Assembly: GCA_013398175.1 (NCBI GenBank)
Contig: VZRZ01000222.1
Location: 892,655-956,654, forward strand
DNA from: Climacteris rufus
Lineage: Eukaryota; Chordata; Aves; Passeriformes; Climacteridae
Direction of reading: 5' to 3'
Length of the DNA: 64,000 nucleotides
Shown one piece after another: positions 38,501-51,400 of this stretch. Below the pieces are notes generated by a model, which was given only the letters and a program-made list of their open reading frames with translations, searched no databases and had not been told where the DNA came from. A program made the position numbers and the translations under genes. How positions within the stretch are numbered: the first letter of the stretch is position 1; every line of letters starts with the position of its first letter.

Positions 38501-39603
38501 TTTCGTATTTATTGAACTAAGCCAGGAAACAGGTACCATCCAAACATGCCAAATCCCCAGGTACACGTACACCCAGCTAACTCACGCACTACCTCTGTGC
38601 AAGCTGGAACATCCCTGTGCCATGAGTATCCATAGGGGACCTCAGTGACACTGTAAGGTGACAAAACACAGCACTGTGCTCGTGAAACAGCAGCGCTGCA
38701 TGTTCCATGCAGGAGGTGGCACTCAGAGGATGCAACATTCCTCCAGCATCAATGACTTTTGAGCCAGGCAGGTACCATCCCTGGGGGGAGGGCAGCAGAT
38801 GTGCTCCCGTCTCCCAGCCTTCAGAGCAGAGGCAGGAAGGACATAACCTGCTCATTTGCACTCCAAGACAGAGATTTCCACAAGCCACCAGCTGTCACAG
38901 CACCAGCAGCTTCTGCTGATGGAGGGCAACACACAGCAAAGGGCTGCCAGGCCCAGGCAGCTTGCAAGAGTAGGGCAGGGTTTTCCATTCAGTGTTGTAC
39001 AGACACGAAGAAATACCATAGAGGTGGGAGGAAGTGAACACACATCCAGCCAGGCTGGCCTTGCCCTTACACTACCCTGAGCAGGGAGATCTCCCTCTCC
39101 TGTGCTCATGGCCTTGCTGCCCACCTGGCTCTTTGACAGGCACACAGCTCGAAGAGCCAAGTGATTCAGATTGCACTTTTTTACTTCAAATGAGCCGAGT
39201 GGTGTTGACTAACGTGGACCATACAAGCCATGCATCAGCAGCCTTTGTAATGCCACTTCAGCTGAACCACTGCAGAGAAGTCTCTCCACTGCCAGTAAAT
39301 TGAAGAATTAGCTAAGACACCATATTTTTAGAGCTGTGCAAAACCAGGACAGTTTCCCAGCTACTTTCCTTCATACTTCTTGTACATTCATTTTTATATG
39401 AGGTTTTCGACTAAACTTTGAAGGCTTTTTCAAAGTCAGACCTTTGGCTTTTTCCCATGTTTATTTTGATCCAGCTGAGCTTCTGCTGAATTCAATTTTA
39501 ACCCAGTAAACTTGATCAAGAAGAGCTTTGGGGGAGCCTTGGTATATGTCTGAGACCAGGGGCTTCCAGCTTTCCCTCCTCCTCTACTGCTCTAGGATAA
39601 CTT

Positions 39604-39618
39604 GCAGCAGCAGCAGCA
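39604..39618. repeat. (CAG)n short microsatellite
   Basis: Five CAG units, short and not in a supported reading frame. Confidence 0.85.
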
Positions 39619-40174
39619 CAAGCTACTTTACCTCTTGTCACCTCACAGCAATAATCAATACAAACAAAAAACGGCAAACAGTGCAGCTGTTATTTGAGAA
39701 AGAAACTGCAAAGACACCCATGGTCTATGGTCTGTGGAGATGACTCATTCCACAGCACAATCTAATTCCAAAACAATTACAGCAAAATCAAAATCTTCAC
39801 ACCAAGGAGAGACAAAGCACATAGTCTGGACCTCTGGTGAGCACATGACTCTATAAAGCTGACATGACTGCAGAGATTGCACTGCCTTTTAACCATAAAG
39901 CACAACTGTCCATTTGCTTTAAACCCTTCCATGGAAAATTAAAGGTAGAGAAAACAGAATATAGGGCAGCAGGGTTCAAATGTGAGTGCTTGTGCACCAA
40001 ATTTGCTACTGCAGTTTAATTCAAAAAGAGAATTAGCATTCTTTTCTTCCACTGTAATTTAAAATAAATTACCCACTGACCAAAACCAATAGATTATCAT
40101 ATAAATTGTCAATTTTTATGTTCATTATATTGTAAGAGAAAACCACAATTTCTCTAAATATGTTCATTACTCAG

Positions 40175-40222
40175 ACAATTATCCAAAACAATTATGTAAC
40201 ACAATTACCCAAACAATTACTT
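40175..40222 (+). repeat. Four ACAATTA units spaced 12-13 bp
   Basis: ACAATTA begins at 40175, 40188, 40201 and 40213, separated by CA-rich linkers. Each unit holds an ACAAT core like a SOX site, and on the other strand TAAT, the homeodomain core. It may be a small minisatellite or a clustered binding site; the sequence does not distinguish these. Confidence 0.6.
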
Positions 40223-42087
40223 AGGAGGGAAATTATCTCCAAATGCATCACAAGCTATTCCATGAAGTGCTCAATATTTATCGTTTTAGTTGTATTGGCT
40301 ATGATTGATCAAATGAGTCATACATTGTTCTGTCAATTCTCCATTGGGAGCAAATACTTCTGGAGCAAATATACAGTAATTCTAACTTCAGGTGGTGTAA
40401 ATATCACACACGTGAGCTCACACTACATTCATGCTCTGTGGCAGAAAAAGTCTGAAGTAACCAAAATCTAATCCAGGCAAAATCTCACTTGACCATGTAT
40501 TGCACTGCCTGCACTTGCTCTTGAAGCAACGTTTTCTACCTGTAAAAGGCAAACTGGGCCAATTTCTGTGAAACAATCAGATGAACAGTCAGATTCTTTC
40601 TCTTGATCTGAAACTAGTCACTAATTTGGTAGCAAGACCATTTAAAAAATCACAGTTTTCCATGTCGATGGAGAAAATTAAGGGGTAACTATTGTGACCT
40701 CATACAGTATTGCAGATTTTCAACAGTGCAAAAAAACTTAAGCTTCTATTTTATATCTGACTTGATTAGGTTCTTGTTTTGAACTTAAGCTAGATTATCC
40801 TTTAATTATTAGCTTTTCTTGAGGTTTGGAATGAACCTAAGAATTCAAAGCACAACCACAGCCAAAGTAGGCAAATTTTGCCTGTGTTTGTGGGCATAAA
40901 GAAAGGAAATTATAAACCAGGCCTCAGCATCTATTAACTCTGAATAAAAAAAATAACAGATTAGCTGCTTTTTAACCAAAATATCAGGACATGCTACGAA
41001 AGCCCTATGAAAGCATATGTCCTGAACTGCCAAATTCTTGAGCAAGTTCACCACCAACTCATTAGTATTTCTGCATTTCTAACTTTTTTTTTTTTTTAAT
41101 TTCAAGGGTCATAATGGCAAGGCTCACTGAGGTCCAGTATGGTCTTTGAATTACCTTAAGCAGTAAGGTTTAAAAAGCCCAAGAAGGACACCTCATTTTA
41201 CCTTTTTAAAACACCGCATATTAAGATGTTCCAGTTCGATCATTACGAAGACTTGACATAGCTTACCCTGACAGCACATTCTTCAAAATATTCTTAGGCC
41301 TTATTTTCAGATGTTTTTCTCCTAGTTGGACAGATTTGACAGTAAAGATAGGCAACTAAGCCCTAGGGCTAGGCATGAGTTTCACTTCTTAACAATATTT
41401 TATCTACAAAGAACAGCATACGAAAAGACAAGTTGCTCTGTGCTCTGCAGCTTCTATTGACTTTAAAACGCTAACTCATACTTCCTCCTCTGCTTTCATA
41501 GGAGAATTTAATTGGTGCCAAAGTGAAAGATCCCAGCATGACCTGTCTCCTCTCTAAGCCACTCCAGCTGTGATTGTGAGCAAATTTGTACATTCAGACA
41601 CTGCTGCAAGAGAGACCTTCCTAATAAGCTGAGGTTTTGCACTGATGGAGGAAAAAAAGAAGTGCTTGGTTGGAAACAGGGAGAGCTGAGACTCGGCTTA
41701 CCCCACCCTTAGAGTTAAAAAAAGCTTTAAAGGCCTCTATAAGGACCAAATGAAAACAGAATAAGGTCTTGGCTGTTTACTCCACATTGAAGGGTTAGTA
41801 AAGGTAACAGCACAAACATTTTGAGTAAGATAAGTGTTAACCTACAGTTTATTAACCTATATTGTATAGGCATTAGGATTGCAGTTCCTCACACATTTTT
41901 TCCACCTTTCTGACCAGAATCTCATAAGGGGTACAGCTCCTTTGCAGTCACTAGGTTTTTGACTGCACTGTGAGCAAGTCTGAGTTAGCTTTAAACCACT
42001 TGTTGCTGCCTATAATGAAAAGTGAGTCAGTCAGCATCAGCATAACGTGTTCACTACCCACCCAAAGGTGAGCACACTATACCATAC

Positions 42088-42415
42088 AGTCATAGAATGG
42101 TTTGGGTTGAAAGGCACCCTAAAGATCACTTACTTCCAATCTCCCTGCCATGAGCAGGAACAACTTTCACTAGACCAGGTTGCTCAGGACCCCACCCAGT
42201 CTGGCCTTGAACACTGCCAGGGATGGGGTGTCCACAACTTCTATGGGCAACCTATTCCTCTGCATCACCACCCTCACAGCAAAGAATTTTTTCCTAATAT
42301 CTAAACACTGTCTCAGCTTAAAACCATTCCCCATTGTCCCTGGAACCTTCTCTTCACTAGACTGACCAACCCCAACTCTCTGAGTCGCTATGAACTGCAG
42401 TGCTGCTGGATGGGC
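42088..42415 (-). mobile_element. CR1 LINE 3' fragment with internal deletion
   Basis: Antisense CR1, starting with CAGTCATAGAATGGTTTGGG at its 3' terminus and running through the block at 42172-42190 (ACCAGGTTGCTCAGGACCC) and ACCACCCTCACAGCAAAG to TTAAAACCATTCCCCATTGT (42320-42340). After GTCCCTGGAACC the sequence jumps to TTCTCTTCACTAGACTGACC, which in full CR1 copies lies more than 100 bases further on, so an internal deletion has occurred near 42345. The protein part is limited to the extreme C terminus. Open frames of 85, 118 and 61 codons here are shadows of the repeat. Confidence 0.92.
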
Positions 42416-45400
42416 ATCCCTTGTTTTAGGACACTGGCCTCTTTCCTCAGTGTTGCAAAGGGGATGGTCTGATTCAGGTGTACTACACATGCCCATCACT
42501 GACATGACAATATCCACAGACAGCACACGTGTGGCAACCTGTTCCTCTTTCTGACTTTGACTTTACAAAGCACAATCCTTGCACGTTAAAAGAATTTAAA
42601 CACCAAGAAAAACTTAAGCAGTAGCTTGTCTGAGTGTGTTGAGCTAGGTATTAGGAAAAGAGTTTGACTGTTTTTCAGTACTGTCAATGGAGAAACACAG
42701 CATGCTGGTAAAGAGCAATAGTGTGAAGACATTATTAGAAAGATAATGTCAGTTCTTTAAAACAGTACTTCAGATGAAGTTAAATGTGAACACAGGCTAA
42801 ATGTTCTCAGTGTCCCAATAGTCTTCTAAGGAACAACTGAAGCCTACTGAAAAAAGTCTTGTGCTAGAAGTACCAACCTTGGGTACTTTTCTATTTATTT
42901 TCTGAGTATCACAGACACATTAAAAATATGTCACATGCACATCTGAACAGGGTAATGATTTCATCCAATGAAATACATTATTTTAAAGTTAGGAAAATAA
43001 AGACAAAGAGAAATACATAAACAATAGAAATGGCTTTAAAATTATATGTCTTCATAATTAAAATATAAAACCACAGTTTCCCAAAACTTCAGCTTGAAAC
43101 CATTGAGCATCCCCTCCGCATGCTCAGAGGAATGCTTTCTGCAATCAGTGGATCTGGAAAGGACAGACAAAGCCTGAGGTGAAAGGCAGAGCTGGCACAT
43201 GGGTATTATTCTTTTCTTGCTTTTTGTGCAACTGAACTGCTCCATATCCTGAGTTTGCCACATTCACTCCATTCCATCTCAGTCATTAGCAGAGTATCTC
43301 AAAAAGTTCCTCCTCCAGTATTGATACTTCAAGGATGGATAAATCAAAACTTTAACTCTTAAGTAGAGGGTCTTCCCCTGGGCAGTGTGTCTGAAAAAGG
43401 TTCAGCTTGGCACACTGGGAAGCAGTTCATTACTAAGAAAGAGACCAGCTCTTATTAAGCTGCTATGCCATAAGAGAAGGTAAAGGAAAATAAACTGCAG
43501 GATGAGATCAAGACAACACAACTCAAATACAAATAATGGATAGAAGATTTAATGCCCTTTGGGATACCATTATGGCTGAAATTTGTACTCCAATGAAGGT
43601 TTAATTTGACACTGACTGCAATGGGACTATGATTTAATTGTTTTTGTGTTCTCCCAAAGTGTGGAGGACTCAATTTTTGAAACTTCAGGCACAAATCTGG
43701 AATAAATGAGAGGAAGAAACTAGTCATAAAGCAGAAAATGTAAACAATAATTACGAAATGAGCATTTTCTTTAACAGGATTTTTGAACAGAGAAATAGCC
43801 ATGTAGGTTAAAGTCGATTAGACTATTTTTGAATAAGCCTAAAATGTTTTGCAGAGAAGTATCCATTTCAATGACATTTTAAAGAGGGTCCATGTCAATT
43901 TCAAAAGGAAAACAAGGAAGAGAAAAAGGAATCAAAATACTTCCTTTCCCAATTTCAAAACCGATATTTTGATTCAAACATTTTCACCTAACAAAATTAT
44001 AAGGCTGTGACTTTGTGCCAGTATGGAATAAAAACAGATGTATAACCTTCAAAAAATCATCATAAAATCAATCTCTTTCCTTTGACCTGCTCTCTAATTG
44101 TCTGGAGTTATGTCATATAGCTTAAGGAGCTGCCAAGAAATGTTCACAATTCAAAGGCATTATGAAAGTAAGAAAAATAAGGTAATTTCTTTAAATGTAA
44201 CCTCACTGATTTAATAAAAACCTTGGCTTTATGGCCTCTTTAAATTGCTTTTTTTCCTCCATATGTGAAGTTATAAATCCCTTCTCGCTGCTAGATACTT
44301 GTGAATCACTAGTAATCTCAGACCAAACTGCCTCACTTCCAATTAGCAAAAAGGAAAAAGAGTTGTTATTTACCATACTACCAAAACCTGAAAATATTTT
44401 CAATTCTTATTTATTATTCTGTAGATGAGAAGAGAATTGTAACTGCTGTTGGACAGGCTTTAACTGGAAGCTCACTTTTGCTTTCAAAAATATGTGTTAA
44501 TGGCAGGATGGGCACAGAGGAGGCAAATCCCCTTCTTCCTGGCAGACTGTGTGATGTTGGCAGGTAGGAGATCAATGCTTCTGTGGTCTGGAAGCCAATA
44601 ATACCAAACTTATGATGGGCCTGAATTTTTTTTTCCACTGGCTCTACACAAGCAAACCTCAGCTTAGGGACTCCTGGAGTCCATTTCCGGAGCCAGGTCT
44701 CTACTCTGCACTGCGTGGATGTGCAGAAATCCAGCGGAGGTAACACCTGGCACAACTTGGAAAGGTGAGGTGGAAAGGAGCTAAGTAGGAGCCTATCACT
44801 AGAGGGCAATGCAGCACTGCAGCTGTCCCACGCCTGCCACCCCGGCTGCCCAGCCTGTTCTCCATGAGGCTCACGCTCCCTGGGCTGCTCCAGGAGCGCT
44901 GGAGCACCTCAGCCCGCCCGCAGCATTCCCGTGGTGGTGTGGCTCTGCACGCTGTATGCAAACCAGCTACGGCTCTGCTCTGTGAGTAAGCCAGAACAAC
45001 CTTGTTCTCAGTCTAGAGTGAGGCACTGCTTCAACAGAACCTGTTCAATTAGGCAGAAGGATGAGGGATTCTGCAAAAGCTGGAATGCTCCATGTGAATT
45101 GGCAGGCCATTAACTGGGCCAGTTAATGGATCTGTAGTTACATCTGTCTGTAACTGGACCTTCTGGCAAGGCCATAGTGTAGGAGACAACGACAGAAGAG
45201 AGGCAAGAGCTTGAGGAAAAAATTGAGTCTTCATATAAGCAACCACGAATCCCATTTAAGACCAAAAATCACAGCAGCTGTTAGGCCTCCTGAACAGCAG
45301 ATATTCACAGTCAGTTTTGTCCAGAAACACAGAGAAAGAGAAAACAACCAAGTTTTGCATGGGCAGAATCTGAAGGATATGTCAAATTTTTAACTCAGTG

Positions 45401-48400
45401 CTGAGGTGAAATAGGTTTGGTGCCACTATGCTAACGTTGCGAGAGTTTGGTGTAAGATTCTCAGTATTTAAAGAAGATGCTTATTTTCACAGAAATGGAA
45501 AAAATTCTCTTTTTAATGCAGATTAAAATTCTCTACCCAGTTATAAATCAAAAATTAACAACTTTATCTAGGTCAGGGCATTAAAGCTACATTAAAGTTT
45601 TATCCTCATTCACTAAATTTTAATTTCAATGTGGCACATCTGACAAGTCTTGTGGGACTGCTTAGAATCCACTGACATCCTTCTGTCACTGGTATCAAAG
45701 CCTCATCTTTGAGACTCTTGTTTCCAGATACCTAGCTGTCACTGGATTATTTTCTCTCTGCAGTGGTGTCACAATCAATGGCTGTGCCAGCATTCACATG
45801 CATGTCCCGCATATGTCAGCTAAAGCTCACATACCACAGAAATAAACAGCTTTAGCTACAGAAACACAGGTTTCTATGTAATCACTTAAAGGTGAAGCCA
45901 TAACTCATTTTTTTATCCCTTCCAGCCTTTCCAAAGTTACTGGAATTGGTTGCCTGTAAATTAAACTCCCAAACAACTCTACAGTTTAATTTGCAAACAA
46001 TATTTTATTCCAGGAATTGCTATGAGAAGAAAAAGTCCTTTGCATATCCCTGCTATCATTTTTATGATTATTTATGGCACAAATATTGATGCACTATTTG
46101 ATAAAACTGTCTGTGGATCTGAAGACATCTAATTCTGGAGCAGAAAGAGTACCACATGATTTATCCAGTCAATCAGCCCAAAATCATGGAAGAAATTTAG
46201 TGTTGCAGCTATTGTGGCCTTTGGCATTTGAGCCCTTATCAGGCTAAAATACAGGCCTCTTCCTGAGTAATAATTATGACACATTCATGGAATGTCAAAG
46301 TACATTCACAGATCATTTACTGGCAAAAATTCAGTACCAATATTTCAAAAATATCAATGGTGAAATGTGTATCTATAAGGTAAGTGCAAGTGGATTCATA
46401 TCAATTTGTTGGAAATTAATTTGACCCAGGGAAAAAAACCCAAACTTTTCTTTTGTTAGTATTCCCAAGCAGCAGGCACGGTCTCAGACCTGCTGTTAGC
46501 ATGGCTCTGACTCAACAGAAGAAATACCCTGTCAGTCTGGGCAGCTGGCTAATTCTGGACCTGTGTGCAAGTGTACAGACAAGGGAAAGATGTAGGACAG
46601 CAAGAGACATTCATAACACATGCAAAATTACAGCACATGGCAGAATTATAGAGAGATACTCTTCTGACTGTGCACTTGCTGCCTTGCTTACAGGTTTTCC
46701 CTGACACACTCAGGGGAAACAGAACTGTCCTTGTGTTTCACAAGACCCCAGATGGAAGGTGTTGCTCTAGGTCTGAACTCACCAAAGTATTACATCACCC
46801 TCCATTTCTCATTGCAGTCCTGAAACTTCTTGCTACTGGAGAGCTTTTAAATCTACTTCTTTCTTTTGTGGTATTGCACATAGACCAACTTTCAGGCACC
46901 AGAGGCCTCTAACAAACATGGAGCTGGGATGGAGAAAAGGAAGGATAAAACACATCCAATAACATATATTGTATCTAATTAAAATAAGTGGGCAGTGCTC
47001 TCACTGCATCTTTGACTTTCCACTCAGCATGCACTCCATTCTATCCCAATCTGTTCACATCACTATGCACCAATCTTTTAACCTGAATTTACAGCAAACG
47101 TTAAACATTTTACCTGTCACAGAGTCACTTGAAGCTTCCTGCACTGTTTCCTCATTTCTTTCCTTCAGAATCACTGCATAGTACAGGGAAATTATGTTTC
47201 ATGTACTTCATTCTGTAAGGAATAAAAATGTGAAGATAAAACTCCGAGAGTGCCAAGAAATGTTTGTGCCCATTAAAAATACTGGCCTGGTTCTACCTAA
47301 AATAATCAGGTGGGAAGACTAAATAATGTACCTCACAGCAATAAGGCACTGGTAGTTTGTCTTAAGAAAAAAATATTATTTTATTTACATGTGCTTGGTA
47401 TTGATAATTGACCTTTTAGTAAAAAATTGAGGTGCTACTCCTGAACCCAGCTACAACTAAGTCCAGAGTATTTGTCCTTCTTGACATGTTAGGATTACAT
47501 TTATTGAACTTTAGCTTTGTTTTTAATTGAATGCTGATGTATAATCTTGCCACTTATTAGCCTTATTTCTCTTTCTTGTTGCAGATCCTTAAGTGTTCCA
47601 AGCACTATCCCTCCTTAAAAATAAAGCTCCTACTTGTTTGCTTTTTCATTTCCTTAGCCAGACTTCAGATTGCATTTTCCTGAGCACCACAGCTATTTAT
47701 CCAGGGGAAGGACTAAAGGACAGATTCCTTCTGACATTCTCAGCATGCTGCTGTGAAGACTTCTGGCTTCAAGGACCCATAATAATAGAAGATGAAAGCT
47801 TTTTAACAGTTCACCTTCTTGAGTAAATTACCAACACACAAAGTTCAAAATAGGTTCAAAACTCATATTCCCCTCCTCAGGAACTGACATCTATGAAAGC
47901 AAAGTCAATTTACCAGGACCACTGAACACACATTTTTGCATTTACATACAGCAGAGTACAAAATTACTTTTTTCCAAAGGAGAAAAAATAAAAGATAAAT
48001 AAAAAGACCTTTTTATAGAGCCTAATTGCAAGGATATTTCAGGATCCATTCTGTATTGTTTGTGTTTGGAATCTTCAGGCACACAAATCAGCCAGTTCTT
48101 CAACTTGGCTTCATTTAATTACTTTATACATAATTCAAGATGGAAGGAAATTTTTTTCTCCTTACTTACACCTAATAGCAGAGGTAAATCCCTCCCTCTT
48201 TACACCTGCATTAGTCATACTACTACATTTTGATAGACAGAGTAGCTCGGTGGCTTTTAAACCTCCTGACAGTAGCAAACCAAGAAACATTTTTTAAGCA
48301 TGGTCATTCCTGTGGCTATTGGCAGGGGGCAACTCCAATTTACTTCAGTAAGACATATGTGGGCCACAAGGAGTGCACTGAGCATTGGTACCACAGAGTG

Positions 48401-51400
48401 CCTGAAGCCATGAAACCATCCAAAGCACTCAGAACAGCTCAGGCACTTTGTTCCACTGACCCACATTCACCACCAAGCCCAGCCCATTCAAATATGCTGT
48501 TTATACTCCCCTAAGTCCCTGTATCAGCTGATGCTTGTCACTGGTTAGCATTCTCAAATACCAAGGATATTTCCTAATTCCAAATTGGTAAGGACCTCAG
48601 ATGTTACATCAAGGGAGTGCTTTGATGAACACTGACCAATACATGTAAAAAAAGTGAAAAGTCACCACTTTCTTTTAGACATCAGATATGGCACTCAGCA
48701 CCAAGGAAAATCCCCCACTGAGTTTGTAATTGCCTACTAGAAGAGAATTAAAAAAGGAACTCAAATCATTTAAAACTTGGCTGATCTGTCTTAATATTAA
48801 CTGTTTTCCATCTATAAAGGGCCCTGAATAGTACATCGGACTAAAGGCAAATGTAAAATGAAAAAACTCCCCAAACTCCCTCATCTTCACATTAAGATGG
48901 ATTTTTGAAATTAATGAATAACCTCTTTCACTTTTAATTTAGGCCTACCCATCAACATGGCTGTTATTATTCACAGCAGCAAAGTACACACTACAGTGCC
49001 ACACTACAGCAGAAATAATAGCTGCATTTCTTGGTTCTTTTTTCCCCAAGAATTCACAGTGTTATTTAAATAAGTCTAGTATGCCATGGGTACAGCAGAC
49101 AAGGCTGCTTTTAATGAAGGGCTATTTTTATTTCTGTCCCAACTTTATATAACGCCTGGAATTTGCTTGTGCAAGAAAGGATCATTAATAGCATGCCATC
49201 TCTCCCCTGCATGCAAGGACTCATGACACCCTTGGACATTTTCAATATTCATGTTGACATCTATACTCTACCAAGAAGCACTATGTCATTTACTAAACAG
49301 CACAGGCAAGACAGTATCCTTGATGTTTCCATAATATATGATGCAGTGTTTTCTTGAGAAAAGCAAAGCAAGAAATAAATCTACTGCCAAGTAAGTCACG
49401 AACTGTGGAAAGGCCATCAGCTTCTTCATCTCTGCCTGTCCAAGACCTAGCACAATGGGATGCCACTGCCTGGCTCGTGACTGGGACTCTGATCCTGCTG
49501 CCACACAGCTCAGGCTGATTGAGATGTACCATTGGGTCTTCTCTCCTGCATAGCAGGGAAGTGAATTATAGCATGGAGTAAAGCTTTCCCTGATCTCATT
49601 CCACAGTTGGGTCTTTCACAGGGACATCAGTGCAATGCCCAGAGCACGTGGTGTATGGTAAGAGCTGGGTGTTCATGTTCACAGGGCCCACCTGACTGCT
49701 CCCTTCCCTTCAAATATCTCCATAGGGATATTTTAATTCAGAATCCCGAAGAGATTCCTCTGCAAAACTATCTGAAACAAAGTTGTATGTGTGCTTTCCG
49801 GGTTACTTTTTGAAAAGAAATGCAAATATCGGCAGTCTTATTATTCACACATTGGACAGTATAGAAAAATCAATTACAAGTGATACAAGTGGCTAAATTA
49901 TTATATTGTACTTACAATCTTCACCCTTTTTGTAAACAGCCTCAAAGTGTATTTAGATTTCTTTAGCTGAGCCTCTGTAGCATATTCAGTATTTCTACCA
50001 AACAGATTATTTGGGATGTACCAACATGCAACTATTAACATATAGAGAGATACCTTTCAAGAGAGATGACAGCCAGCCATGATGGAAGACGAAGGTAGAG
50101 TCATCTTATAGTGATCTGGATCTGCTGAAAACAAAACAGAAAATTAAGGAATTAACTGGAAAAGGACCTTGATGTGAAGATCTCTGTTCAACCACCCCAG
50201 AAATAACTTCTTCTCTGGTTTCAGACATATTACTGGCTTGTTTTTTCCAAATATATGGGGTTTACCTTAAAGCCACCATTTAGAGCTGTTGCATTCAGGG
50301 GTAAGTGATCACTACACCAGAGAGGAAGTAGGGAAATGTTACATAACTCAGGGAAAGGATCTCTACAGCATGCTCTTACCCAACAACCAGAAGCAATTTT
50401 GGAACTAGCCAGGACTTACAAGGAAAGGCTAAAATACAAAGAACACCTACATGGACAGGCTTTCATTGGTACAGATGTTTTACCTTTTCACTGTCTATTT
50501 GTGAAGAGATACAAAATACACCAGGTCCTGAAGAAAAGGCTATTTTGAGGTGTGTAATGAGCACTGCCAGGAGGCAAGAAGTTTCTTTCAGGACCTGGTT
50601 CCCAACACCTTAAGGCTGCAACCCACTGAACCAGTGCCAGAGAGGCTCTGCCCCAGGTGCACTGTAGAGGTGAAAGAAATGAGACATATCACCTAAGAGG
50701 CAGGGCACCTGGAAGACTCTGAAACTTTTTGCTCCTAACTTGCTGAGAGATAACCTTGCTAAGAAACCAGGAAGGCCCTGTAGACTGCCTTTCATATCAC
50801 ATGTGCAATATTCTATATAGCCAAAACAAAGAACTGATTCTGAAAAACTACCAAGCTCAAAATAATGCTCAAAACAACAGACACACCTAAATTTTACTGA
50901 AGTTAATATCACTTTGCAGACTGAATTTTGAACTTTATGAACTTTTATGATTGCTGAACTCAGTGTTTTATAGTGACCCAATTAGGTATTCCATATAGAA
51001 AATGTCAGCCTGCAGTGCTGTGAAGATGGGATCCCCTTTGAGCACTATTCTGTTTTAAAATAACAATACATGCCCAAAAATCCATAATATTAAAATGAAT
51101 CCAAATTTTAAAATCTTTTTAAGATCAAGCATGTGTTTAAAATAGTACTGCTTATATCAGATTTAGGGCTTAAAAAATAAACTACTCATTCAACAAAAGT
51201 TAAGTTTATGACACAGCTGTGACATAATAGCTGACTTGTAGTTCATTCAGAGTAACCACAAGTGATTTTTGTCTAGGAATGTCTTATTTCTATCAGTTTA
51301 ACTATGTTATGCATCACTTATATGCATGTGTAACAGCAGTTCCCAAACTGTGGTGATTTTACTCATTTCTACTACAGTGCACAGATAAGTGATTAGCTCC

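Larger units (their letters stand above)
35541..42087. other. 6.5 kb of mostly unique, non-genic sequence
   Basis: No supported gene. A minus open frame of 104 codons at 37206-37520 has a fairly protein-like composition but no domain I know and a weak match at its upstream end to an eroded CR1 tail. A GC-richer part spans about 38590-39150 with open frames on both strands; none is recognisable. A (CAG)n run lies at 39604-39618 and a 13-bp-spaced motif array at 40175-40222. Confidence 0.5.

Noticed and set aside
43455..43802. Minus-strand frame of 115 codons with possible membrane segments
   Set aside because: Hydrophobicity follows from AT-rich codons; no family resemblance.
50395..50450. 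Translation resembling the Y-K-E-R-L-K block of old LINEs
   Set aside because: Flanking sequence does not continue the similarity.
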